A DNA stretch of 64,000 nt. It comes from Streptomyces sp. TG1A-8 (GTDB lineage: Bacteria > Actinomycetota > Actinomycetes > Streptomycetales > Streptomycetaceae). The position numbers were made by a program, and so were the translations under genes. Location: assembly GCF_030499535.1 (NCBI RefSeq), contig NZ_JASTLB010000001.1:2790001-2854000 (forward strand). The letters are read 5' to 3'. The notes under the pieces were generated by a model that was not told the origin of the DNA, ran no database searches, and worked only from the letters and a program-made list of their open reading frames with translations. Shown here one piece after another: positions 8,601-16,223 of the stretch (positions are counted from its first letter, which is position 1; each line of letters begins with the position of its first letter).

Positions 8601-9823
8601 CTACGGCGCCTCGAGCAGTGCTGCGGCCGTGAACAGCTCCACGCCGACCGTGATGGCGTTCTCGTCGGCGTCGAAGTCGCCCTGGTGCAGGTCGCGCACC
8701 CCGCGGTCGCCGGGGGCGCGCACGCCGAGCCGGACCATGGCGCCGGGCACCTGCTCCAGGTACCAGGAGAAGTCCTCGCCGCCCAGGCTCTGCTCGGTGC
8801 TCTCCACGGACTTCATGCCGCGCCGGGCGACCATGGCCCGGCGCAGCAGTTCGGTGGACTCCCGGTCGTTGACGACGGGCGGCACGCCCCGCAGGTAGGT
8901 GATCTCCGACTTGGCGCGGTGCAGGGCGGCGACCTCGTCGATGGCCGCGTGCACGATGTCGGGGGCCTGCCGCCAGGCGTCCAGCTCCAGGCAGCGGATG
9001 GTGCCGGACAGCTCGGCGTGCTGCGGGATGACGTTGGGGGCGTGACCGGACTCGATCCGGCCCCAGGTCACGGCCAGGCCGCTGCGGCTGTCGATCCGCC
9101 GGGCGACGACCGCGGGCACGTCGACGGCGATCCGGGCGGCGGCGGTGACCAGGTCGGTGGTCAGGTGCGGGCGCGCGGTGTGGCCGCCGGGGCCGTCGAG
9201 GGCGATCTCCAGGCGGTCGCAGGCGCTGGTGATGGGGCCGTGCCGCAGCCCGATCCGGCCGACCTCGACCTTGGGGTCGCAGTGCGCGGCGAGGATGCGG
9301 CCCACGCCGTCGAGCACGCCGTCCTCGATGGCGCCGAGGGCGCCGCCGGGCAGCACCTCCTCGGCGGGCTGGAAGATCAGCCGCACCGGCCGGGACAGCA
9401 GGCCCTTGGCGTGCAGGTCGGCCAGGACGAGGCCGGCGCCGAGCATGACGGTGGTGTGCATGTCGTGGCCGCAGGCGTGGGCGCGGTCGGGCACGGTGGA
9501 CCGGTACGGGCAGTCGGTCTTGGTGTCCGGGATGGGCAGGGCGTCGATGTCGGCCCGCAGGGCGAGCAGCGGCACGGCGGACCGCTGCCCCGGGGGAGCC
9601 CGATGTCGCAGACGAGTCCGGTCCCGCTCGCCAGGACGCGGGGGCGGAGCCCGGCGCGCTCCAGCCGCTCCTTGATCGCGGCGGTCGTACGGAACTCCTG
9701 GTTGCCCAGCTCGGGGTGCATGTGCAGGTCGCGGCGGAAGGCCACGAGTTCGGCGTGCAGGGACTCGCTGAGCACGCCGGGGAGCACTCCCCCGGGAAGG
9801 CCTGCCTCGGACTCTCGGGACAT
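8601..9823 (-). pseudogene. M20-family amidohydrolase interrupted by a one-base frameshift
   Basis: Metallopeptidase-family amidohydrolase (hippurate hydrolase/IAA-amino-acid hydrolase-like). The N-terminal part (MSRESEAG..., RRDLHMHPELGNQEFRTTAAIKERLERAGL, CDIGLPRG) is read from 9823, or from the GTG at 9835. The remaining domain (LLALRADIDALPIPDTKTDCPYR, zinc motif HACGHDMHTT, QPAEEVLPGG, SLGGEDFSWYLE, HQGDFDADE) lies in another minus-strand frame down to 8601. The break is at about 9590-9597 in a C4G5 run; adding one base there restores an uninterrupted protein of normal length. All catalytic parts survive, so this is either a very recent mutation or a base missing from the assembly. Without the fix neither fragment should be active. 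Confidence 0.85.
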
Positions 9824-9877
9824 CAATTGGTTCACCCTCTGAAGGGTAGGACGGCCGACCGGTCAACTGACCCTCGA

Positions 9878-9955
9878 TCAACAAAAGTTCAGCCCGTTAG
9901 GGGAAGAAAATCTGACCGGCGGACGCATGGCAGCGGACTCTGATGGGTAAAACAC
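9878..9955 (-). CDS. Candidate 25-residue peptide with a perfect ribosome-binding site
   Basis: GTG at 9953-9955 preceded, after a 6-base A-rich spacer, by GGAGGAGG (9962-9969), one of the best Shine-Dalgarno matches in the window. It encodes VFYPSESAAMRPPVRFSSPN then GLNFC and stops with TGA at 9878, 43 bases before the GTG of the amidohydrolase. Its position suggests a leader peptide or upstream ORF for that gene. The sequence matches no family I recognise, and the A+T content here is high for the window, so a promoter or leader region is equally plausible. Confidence 0.35.
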   Translation of the reverse strand: MFYPSESAAMRPPVRFSSPNGLNFC

Positions 9956-10281
9956 TTGTTTCCTCCTCCACGCATACCATGCCTTCCCCTCCGGATGCGC
10001 GTCGTGTCCACGAACCGGGACCGGCGTCCGGCGGCGGCCCCGGACACGTCGGCGCCCGCGCGGGCGGGCCCGGAACCGGTGGCCACGGGGTGCGGCGGTC
10101 GCACGGGCAGGAGACCCGCCCCGGGCGTTCCTGCCGGCCGGCGGGTTCCGGCCGCCGCGGGCGCGGCCGGCCGCGAGGTGCCCACGGCCCGGACCGGCAG
10201 GGCGCCGACCGCCGTTGAAAGCGGCGATCTCGGGCACGCGTAGACGAGTGACCCCGTTGTCGCCCTCCGGAAGGAAGCGGA
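9956..10281. other. Intergenic region between the small ORF and the Mrr-type nuclease
   Basis: 326 bases with no convincing gene. Open frames here are Arg/Pro/Gly-rich on both strands with no conserved motif. The right end carries the ribosome-binding site GGAAGGA for the gene at 10282. CACGCGTAGAC at about 10239 resembles the ACGCGCGTAG elements near 7070 and 8380 but may be chance. Confidence 0.5.
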
Positions 10282-11145
10282 ATGACCGTACCCTCGGGAC
10301 CCGTCCGGCGCATGGACCGTGAGCGGCGCTTCGACCTGCGCACGACCGCGCTGTTCTTCCTTCTGCTCGCGATCCTCCTGTGCGTCCTGGCGTTCGTGGT
10401 CCGCACCGCGGCGGACATCGTCGAACGCCGCCCGTTCTGGGCCGGCTCACTCCTGGTGATCGGGGTGGCCGCCGCGCTGCTGGGCCGGTCCAGGTGGCGC
10501 CGCTTCTCCGCCGCGCGGTGCGCGCGGCGTGCCGCCGAGGCGCTGGAGGAGGCGGCCGAGCGGGCGGCCGACGGCCTCGGCGGCACGACGGCGTACGAGG
10601 CGGCGCCGGCCGGTGCGCCGCAGGCCGGCGCCGTGCCGGTGGGCGCCGTGCCCGGGCAGCGGCGCCCGGTCGCGGACGCGGCGTGGGGCGCCGGCGCGCC
10701 GCCGGTGCCGGACGGGGTGGAGCCGACCGTCGTCCTCGACCACCCGGTGGACTACACCGAGCTGGACCCCGACGGCTTCGAGCAGGCCATAGCCGACCTG
10801 TGCGCCCGTGACGAGTGCCGGGAGGTGGAGGTGGTGGGCGGAGCGTGCGACCTGGGCGCCGACGTCGTGGCGGTCACCCCCGACGGACGGCGCGTGATCA
10901 TCCAGTGCAAGCGCTACGGCGACGCCAACAAGGTCGGCTCGCAGGACATGCAGCGCTTCGGCGGGACGTGCTTCACCGTCCACGGGGCCGACGTCGCGGC
11001 GTTGGTCACGACGAGCGACTTCACCGCTCCCGCCCTCGACTACGCGCAGCAGTGCGGAATAGTGTGCGTGAACGGCGAGGAGCTGGCCGCGTGGCGCGAC
11101 GGGAGCGGGCCCAGCCCCTGGGAGCGGGCGGGCGTCGGCGCCTGA
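10282..11145 (+). CDS. Membrane-anchored Mrr-type restriction endonuclease-like protein
   Basis: 287-residue protein. Two membrane helices lie near the N-terminus (about 17-40, ALFFLLLAILLCVLAFVV, and 46-62, FWAGSLLVIGVAAALLG). An Ala/Gly/Pro-rich linker follows, then a C-terminal Mrr_cat domain from about residue 155. The PD-(D/E)xK core is visible: Asp194 in GADVVAV and Gln208-x-Lys210 in VIIQCKRYG, followed by VGSQDMQRFGG and TTSDFTAPALDYA. Soluble E. coli Mrr cuts methylated DNA; the anchored form is common in actinomycetes and its substrate is unknown. The ATG at 10282 follows GGAAGGA by 6 bases. No methyltransferase is adjacent, so it is not part of a classical restriction-modification pair. 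Confidence 0.85.
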   Translation: MTVPSGPVRRMDRERRFDLRTTALFFLLLAILLCVLAFVVRTAADIVERRPFWAGSLLVIGVAAALLGRSRWRRFSAARCARRAAEALEEAAERAADGLGGTTAYEAAPAGAPQAGAVPVGAVPGQRRPVADAAWGAGAPPVPDGVEPTVVLDHPVDYTELDPDGFEQAIADLCARDECREVEVVGGACDLGADVVAVTPDGRRVIIQCKRYGDANKVGSQDMQRFGGTCFTVHGADVAALVTTSDFTAPALDYAQQCGIVCVNGEELAAWRDGSGPSPWERAGVGA

Positions 11146-11267
11146 CCGGGGTCACCGGGCGGCGGACCCGCGGGAACGTCCGGCCCGGTCGGACCGGGAC
11201 CCCGGGGCCGCCGCCGTTCACCCGGGCCGACGGCCCCGCGGGCCCGGCCCGGCCCGGGCGGAAGACC

Positions 11268-12416
11268 CTAGGCCAGGCCCACCGCCGCCAGCCGGTGCAC
11301 GTCCCGGGCCGTTCCCGTCACGCCCGACAGGAAGCCCGCGGCGCGGGGGGAGGCGTTCTCGGTCAGCCAGCCCGGGTCGATGTCGCAGACGGCGACGCGG
11401 ACACCCGTGCCGGCCAGGGCCAGCGGGAGGGTGTGGACGACCGTGGAGGGGAAGCTGAGGATCGTGCGGCCCACGGGCCCGCGGCGGGCGATCAGTTCCA
11501 GGGGGAGGTCCGGGCGGACGACCTCCAGGCCGGTCTCGGCGGCCAGGCGGTGCAGCTTGCCGGCGCTCTCGCGGCGGTGGGCGAAGTAGCGCGTGGCGCC
11601 GTGGGCCTCGGCCAGCGCGCGGACCGCTTCCAGGTAGCGCTCGCCGTCCACGACCCCGGTCTCCACCAGGGACGTGCCGACCATGTCCGCGCTCTGGGTG
11701 ATGCGCGGGGGGCCGAAGCGGGCGCGGGTCCAGGTGAAGTCGTTGGCGGTGACCGTGACGCCCTGCGGGGTCTGCGTCACCGGCATGGAGGAGAAGACCT
11801 CCACGCTGCGTCGCCCGCTGGGCGTCAGCCTGCGGCGGGCGGAGGAGGACACCGGCGCGAAGAGCAGGTCGCGGGGGCCGGGCCGGCCGCCCTTGCGGTG
11901 CCAGCGCACCAGGCGCTCACCGCGGGCGAGCTGGGCGACGAACTCCATGGTCGCCGTGCCGTCGTCCACGACCACCAGGTCGCGGGCGCGGGTGATGGTC
12001 AGCAGGAGCTGGACGTAGCGGGAGAAGGGGTCGCCCATGACGATGCGGTCCGCCCGGCGCAGCGGTCCCGCCAGGCCGCCGATGGTGTGGAAGGGCGCGG
12101 TCGTGCCGCCCCGCGCCTCCTCCCAGCGCACCCGGTGGCCCTCGTCCCGGGCCAGGTCCGCCATGCGGCGCAGCTGGCCCCGGGTCATCGGGTCGGTCGG
12201 GGACAGGACGACGACGGTGAGCTCCGCGCCGGGCGGCGCCGGGGCGCCGACCGCGGGCCGCCGCGCCTGCGCGGGCGCCGCCGGCCCGGCCGGCTCGGCG
12301 GCGCCGCACAGGCCGTGCAGGTGGGCCCACTCCAGCACGTTCAGCAGCTGTACCGGGCTCTCCACGAAGGCGAGCGTGCGGGCGGGGTGGCCGGCGTGAC
12401 CGGCTCGGGGGCTCAT
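11268..12416 (-). CDS. Polysialyltransferase-like glycosyltransferase
   Basis: 382-residue soluble protein. It opens with TLAFVESPVQLLNVLEWAHLHG, the start typical of bacterial polysialyltransferase/GT52-like proteins, and has the DRIVMGDPFSRYVQLLL and VVVDDGTATMEFV blocks seen in that group. An inserted Ala/Pro-rich stretch (about 42-62) looks like a loop expansion. It is last in the minus-strand run DUF6716 / CMP-sugar synthetase / NeuB-like synthase, separated from the last by 50 bases, which supports transfer of the CMP-activated sugar to a growing wall polymer or lipid acceptor. Donor and linkage cannot be read from sequence. ATG 12416 is taken as start; the Shine-Dalgarno is weak. Confidence 0.65.
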   Translation of the reverse strand: MSPRAGHAGHPARTLAFVESPVQLLNVLEWAHLHGLCGAAEPAGPAAPAQARRPAVGAPAPPGAELTVVVLSPTDPMTRGQLRRMADLARDEGHRVRWEEARGGTTAPFHTIGGLAGPLRRADRIVMGDPFSRYVQLLLTITRARDLVVVDDGTATMEFVAQLARGERLVRWHRKGGRPGPRDLLFAPVSSSARRRLTPSGRRSVEVFSSMPVTQTPQGVTVTANDFTWTRARFGPPRITQSADMVGTSLVETGVVDGERYLEAVRALAEAHGATRYFAHRRESAGKLHRLAAETGLEVVRPDLPLELIARRGPVGRTILSFPSTVVHTLPLALAGTGVRVAVCDIDPGWLTENASPRAAGFLSGVTGTARDVHRLAAVGLA

Positions 12417-12466
12417 CGGCGTGCGACCGTCCCGTCGTAGGGCAATCCGTCGGGCAATCAGGGTGC

Positions 12467-13405
12467 TCAGACCGCGACCGGCTCACCCGCCGCCGCCGCG
12501 ATCTCCGCCTCGGCGACGACGCCGGAGACGCGGCGCAGCTTCTTCATCGGGCCCAGCTCGGAGTCGTAGACCTTCTTGACGCCGTCGCCGAGGGAGGCCT
12601 CGATGGTGCGGATGTCGCGGACGAGGCGGGTGAGGCCCTGCGGCTCCACGGAGGCGGCCTGGTCGGAGCCCCACATGGCGCGGTCGAGGGTGATGTGGCG
12701 CTCGACGAAGGTGGCGCCGAGGGCGACGGCGGCGAGGGTGGTCTGCAGACCGGTCTCGTGGCCGGAGTAGCCGATCGGGACGTTCGGGTACTCCTTCTCC
12801 AGCGTGTTGATCACGCGGAGGTTCAGCTCCTCGGCCTTGGCCGGGTAGGTGGAGGTGGCGTGGCAGAGCAGGATGTTCTCGCTGCCCAGGACCTCCACCG
12901 CGTGGCGGATCTGCTTGGGGGTCGACATGCCGGTGGAGAGGATGACCGAGCGGCCGGTGGCGCGCAGGGCGCGCAGCAGCTCGTCGTCGGTGAGGGAGGC
13001 CGAGGCGACCTTGTGGGCGGGGACGTCGAACTTCTCCAGGAAGGCGACGGCCTCGGTGTCCCACGGGGAGGCGAACCAGTCGATCCCCTTCTCCTTGCAG
13101 TACGCGTCGATCCGGCGGTACTCGTCCTCGCCGAACTCCACGCGGTGGCGGTAGTCGATGTAGGTCATCCGGCCCCAGGGGGTGTCGCGCTCGATGTCCC
13201 ACTGGTCGCGCGGGGTGCAGATCTCCGGGGTGCGCTTCTGGAACTTCACGGCGTCGCAGCCGGCCTCGGCGGCCACGTCGATCAGCTTGAAGGCGTTCTC
13301 CAGCTCACCGTTGTGGTTGATGCCGATCTCGCCGCAGATGTAGACGGGGCGGCCGGGGCCGACCTCACGCGAACCGAAGGTGCGCAGACGGGAGTTGGTG
13401 CTCAT
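12467..13405 (-). CDS. NeuB-like nonulosonic acid synthase lacking the SAF domain
   Basis: Condenses phosphoenolpyruvate with a hexose (ManNAc, mannose or a phosphate of these) to give a nine-carbon sugar acid. The 312 residues cover the TIM barrel: YICGEIGINHNGELENAFKLID, AGCDAVKFQKRTP, WFASPWDTEAVAFLE, KVASASLTDDELL, VILSTGMST, CHATSTYPAKAEELNLRVI, GYSGHETG and VERHITLDRAMWGSDQAAS. The metal ligand His in ERHITL is present. The chain ends about where the C-terminal antifreeze-like (SAF) domain begins in classical NeuB. In Neisseria NeuB that domain helps bind the N-acetyl group, so its absence may favour a non-acetylated substrate and a Kdn product (inference). It lies directly downstream of the cytidylyltransferase gene. 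Confidence 0.85.
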   Translation of the reverse strand: MSTNSRLRTFGSREVGPGRPVYICGEIGINHNGELENAFKLIDVAAEAGCDAVKFQKRTPEICTPRDQWDIERDTPWGRMTYIDYRHRVEFGEDEYRRIDAYCKEKGIDWFASPWDTEAVAFLEKFDVPAHKVASASLTDDELLRALRATGRSVILSTGMSTPKQIRHAVEVLGSENILLCHATSTYPAKAEELNLRVINTLEKEYPNVPIGYSGHETGLQTTLAAVALGATFVERHITLDRAMWGSDQAASVEPQGLTRLVRDIRTIEASLGDGVKKVYDSELGPMKKLRRVSGVVAEAEIAAAAGEPVAV

Positions 13406-13419
13406 GGCAGGGGATGTCC

Positions 13420-14682
13420 TTACTGGGGGAGGGAGTCGAGGGAGGGGCCGAGGATCCAGCCGGCGATCTCTCGGATCGCGCCGTCGCCACCGGGGACGGT
13501 GGTGACCGCGCGTGCGGCACCGCGTACGACGTCGTGGGCGCTCGCGACCGCCACGGGCCAGCCCACGAGGGCGAAGCACGGGAGGTCGTTGACGTCGTTG
13601 CCGACGTAGAGCACGCGCTCCGGCGCGATGCCCTGCTCCTCGCACCACTGCTTGAGGGCGAGGTCCTTGCGGTCGACGCCGTGCAGCACCGGGAGCTTCA
13701 GCTTCCGGGCCCGGGCGGCGACCACCGGGTTCTGTTCCGTGGACAGGACCAGCATCTTCAGGCCGCTCCTGCGCAGGGCTGCGATGCCGAGTCCGTCTCC
13801 GCGGTGCACGGCGACGAACTCCCGTCCCTCGGAGTCGACCAGCACCCGGTCGTCGGTCTGGGTGCCGTCGAAGTCGAGCACGACGGCGTCGATGTCGTCG
13901 TGGGTGGGGAGCGAACCGGGCCGGTCCGCGTCGAACAGGGGCGCGAGCGCGCGCGCCCGGGCCAGGTCGTGCGGGTCGTCGATCTCCAGCACGCGGGCCG
14001 GGTCGGTGCGGACCAGTTCGGTGCGGCCGAAGAAGCGGTGCCGGTGCTCGCGGAAACCGGCCGCGTCCATCGCGTAGGCGGCACCGGTCTCCAGCAGGTC
14101 CTGGGGGCGGTCCTGGCGGCGGGGGCGGAAGGACTTGTCGTGGTTGACGCCGTGGCCGCCGGCCGCTTGCGCCCGGTCGGCCCCGTCCGCCGCGTCCGCC
14201 CCGTCCGCCCCGTCCCGCCACAGGAAGCCGTGGAAGGGGGCCACGGTCACGGCGGTGTCCGCGCCGCCCTCGACGAGGGCCGCGGCCACGGCGTCGACGT
14301 CCTCGCGGACGACGAACGGGCTGGTGCACTGCACGAGCAGCACCACGTCGGCCGGTGCCCCGTGCAGGGCCTCGTGGGCGTCCATGGCGTGCAGGACCGC
14401 GGCCTCGGAGGTGGCCGTGTCGCCGGCGATGGCGGCGGGCCGCAGCACGACCTCCGCACCGGCCTGCCGGGCGGCGGCCGCGATGGCCTGGTCGTCGGTG
14501 GACACGACGACGTCGCTCACCAGCCGGGCCGCCCGGCACTCGCGCACCGCGCGCGCCACCAGCGGGACGCCGCCCACGGGCGCGAGGTTCTTGGCGGGCA
14601 CGCCCTTGGAGCCGCCGCGCGCGGGGATCACCGCGAGGACCCGGTGCGCCGGGGCGCCCTGGCCCGCTTCCGAGTGGGGCAT
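13420..14682 (-). CDS. CMP-nonulosonate synthetase fused to a KdsC-like HAD phosphatase
   Basis: Bifunctional 420-residue protein. Residues about 15-250 are an acylneuraminate cytidylyltransferase: VIPARGGSKGVPAKNL, VVVSTDDQAIAAAA, VLLVQCTSPFV, TGAAYAMD and TELVRTDPARVLEIDDPHDLARA. From about 262 a HAD domain of the KdsC type follows: AVVLDFDGTQTDD (nucleophile Asp), LKMLVLSTEQNP, KDLALKQWCEE and VLYVGNDVNDLPCF. The phosphatase could dephosphorylate a 9-phosphate intermediate before the other half adds CMP. A low-complexity insertion of Asp-Gly-Ala repeats (14160-14215) interrupts the first domain. The ATG at 14682 has AAGGAG about 10 bases upstream. Confidence 0.85.
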   Translation of the reverse strand: MPHSEAGQGAPAHRVLAVIPARGGSKGVPAKNLAPVGGVPLVARAVRECRAARLVSDVVVSTDDQAIAAAARQAGAEVVLRPAAIAGDTATSEAAVLHAMDAHEALHGAPADVVLLVQCTSPFVVREDVDAVAAALVEGGADTAVTVAPFHGFLWRDGADGADAADGADRAQAAGGHGVNHDKSFRPRRQDRPQDLLETGAAYAMDAAGFREHRHRFFGRTELVRTDPARVLEIDDPHDLARARALAPLFDADRPGSLPTHDDIDAVVLDFDGTQTDDRVLVDSEGREFVAVHRGDGLGIAALRRSGLKMLVLSTEQNPVVAARARKLKLPVLHGVDRKDLALKQWCEEQGIAPERVLYVGNDVNDLPCFALVGWPVAVASAHDVVRGAARAVTTVPGGDGAIREIAGWILGPSLDSLPQ

Positions 14683-14714
14683 GGTCTCTTCTCCTTGACG
14701 TGGGACCCGGTCGC

Positions 14715-16025
14715 TCACAACTCGCCCATCCGCCGGATCACCGGGGCGACCCGCTGGACTCCGTGCCGGTAGGCGCCGCGCGCGGCCCGGCGCACGATCT
14801 GGCGGACCGGCCCGGGCGCCCTGTCGGCGGCGGGCGCGCCGGGCAGCGGGGCGCCGTCGGGGCCGAGGTGGTGGCGGGCGAGGATGCCGGGCAGGTAGCC
14901 GGGCGCGGTCTCGGGGGTGTAGTAGGGGTTCAGGGGCGGCAGGCCGCCGGGGCGGTCCAGCAGCCCGGCGATGCGTGCGCGGGCCGCGTCGAAGGCGGTG
15001 GCGTAGGAGCCGTCGGCGGCGACGCCCTGCCGGGCCAGCCACCCGGGGTCGGCCACCGGGCGGTGCCCGGCGTCGAGCTGGTCCCAGGAGGCGAGGCACC
15101 CGGAGCCGGTGAAGTGGTGGTTGCCGAGCGCCTCGCGCACCCCGAGGTCGGTCAGGACGACCGTGGGGATGCGGCGGTGCAGGGCTTCCAGGGCTGCCGT
15201 GGAGCTGACCGTGACGAGCAGGTCGGTGCGGTCCAGCACCTCGCCCATGTGCCCGTACACCAGGCGGAAGTTGGCGGGCGTGTCGGTGCCCTGGACCAGC
15301 TTCTGGTAGGGCAGTTCCTCGATGTGGGTGGTGTGTTCGCCGGGTTTGGAGCGCAGTTTCAGCAGCACCTCGCGCCCGGGGTGCCGGCGGGCGTGCGCGA
15401 TCAGCCGGTCCAGCAGGTAGGTGCGGTCCCTGCGGTTGTCCGGGACGGAGGGCTGGGCGGCGAACACCACGGTGTACGGGTCGTGCTCGCCGGTGTACGG
15501 CGCCCCGCCGAGGAAGGGGAGGGCGACCTCGGTGACCGCGGCGGCGTCGGCGCCCACCCCCTCGTACACGGCCCGGAACCGGTCCGCGTCGTGCCGGGAG
15601 TTGGCGAGGACGAGGTCGGCGCCGTGCCGCAGCAGCAGTCCGTCGGCGAGCTTCTCGTAGACGACGCCGACGTAGCCGGTGACGACCACGGGGCGCCTCC
15701 CGGAGCCCCAGGCGTTGCGCAGCCCGTGCAGCATGGCCTGGACACCGCCGCCGACCAGGGCGAGGACGAGGACGTCGTAGGACTCCTCGGTCATCGCGCG
15801 CAGGAACCCGGCGCCGGTGACCTCGTGGAGGGAGTCGGCCCGGACGCCGACCTCGTTCAGCTGGCGGGGGGTGGGAGTGGCGCGGCCCCGCAGGAGGTAG
15901 CCGTCGAGCCGGATCCCGGCACCCGCCGGAGCGAGGCGCTGCGCGGTGAGCGCGCCCCACTTCCACCGGGTGTCGGAATCCGCGAGGACGGCGACCCGCA
16001 GGGACTTCGTAGCACTTGCTGGCAC
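14715..16025 (-). CDS. DUF6716-type putative glycosyltransferase
   Basis: 436-residue soluble protein, first in the minus-strand glycopolymer operon. It reads KSLRVAVLADSDTRWKWGALTAQRL at the N-terminus, then VVVTGYVGVVYEKLADGLLLRHGADLVLANS, LLKLRSKPGEHTTHIEE and LLVTVSSTAALEALHRRIPTVVL, an arrangement like a GT-B glycosyltransferase with two Rossmann halves. The C-terminus is basic. I favour the GTG at 16025 (VPASATKSLRV) although no Shine-Dalgarno is visible; a -10-like TAGCGT ends 7 bases before it, so the mRNA may be leaderless. A TTG at 16064 would give a longer N-terminus. The role in polymer assembly is inferred from neighbours. Confidence 0.7.
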   Translation of the reverse strand: MPASATKSLRVAVLADSDTRWKWGALTAQRLAPAGAGIRLDGYLLRGRATPTPRQLNEVGVRADSLHEVTGAGFLRAMTEESYDVLVLALVGGGVQAMLHGLRNAWGSGRRPVVVTGYVGVVYEKLADGLLLRHGADLVLANSRHDADRFRAVYEGVGADAAAVTEVALPFLGGAPYTGEHDPYTVVFAAQPSVPDNRRDRTYLLDRLIAHARRHPGREVLLKLRSKPGEHTTHIEELPYQKLVQGTDTPANFRLVYGHMGEVLDRTDLLVTVSSTAALEALHRRIPTVVLTDLGVREALGNHHFTGSGCLASWDQLDAGHRPVADPGWLARQGVAADGSYATAFDAARARIAGLLDRPGGLPPLNPYYTPETAPGYLPGILARHHLGPDGAPLPGAPAADRAPGPVRQIVRRAARGAYRHGVQRVAPVIRRMGEL

Positions 16026-16223
16026 GTCCAAGACGCTAGGAAGGCATTCCGATGTTCCGCCCAACCCGAATGCAACAAACGGTTAACAGCACATCGCCGA
16101 ATGGCTAATCGGGCCGGGAACGGCCCGGGAAAAGTCCTGGTTCACGGCTTCGCCACGCGTCGTTCACCTGGCATCAAGGCGACCGTCAGAACGAATGACG
16201 GGCATCGCACTAACGTCCCCTGC
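16026..16223. promoter_or_regulatory. Divergent promoter region of the glycopolymer cluster
   Basis: 198 bases between two divergent operons, richer in A+T than the surroundings. On the minus strand GGAACA (near 16055) and TAGCGT precede the GTG at 16025; on the plus strand TAACGT (16211-16216) ends 7 bases before the GTG at 16224. Neither start has a Shine-Dalgarno, so both messages may be leaderless. The GGAAC element is suggestive of an ECF sigma (-35) site, but the spacing to a -10 is not convincing. Confidence 0.5.

Noticed and set aside
9897..10586. Minus-strand open frames across the Mrr upstream region
   Set aside because: Translations are Arg/Pro/Ala-rich without motifs, and most of the region overlaps the real plus-strand gene. 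Only the 25-codon ORF at 9878-9955 has a convincing ribosome-binding site.
10282..11145. Restriction-modification or defence island
   Set aside because: Only one Mrr-type gene is present, without a methyltransferase, specificity subunit or other defence genes; neighbours are housekeeping or wall-polymer genes.
14355..16223. Long plus-strand open frame running into the GT2 gene
   Set aside because: The stretch before 16224 is antisense to the CMP-synthetase and DUF6716 genes. Only the part from GTG 16224 shows glycosyltransferase motifs.
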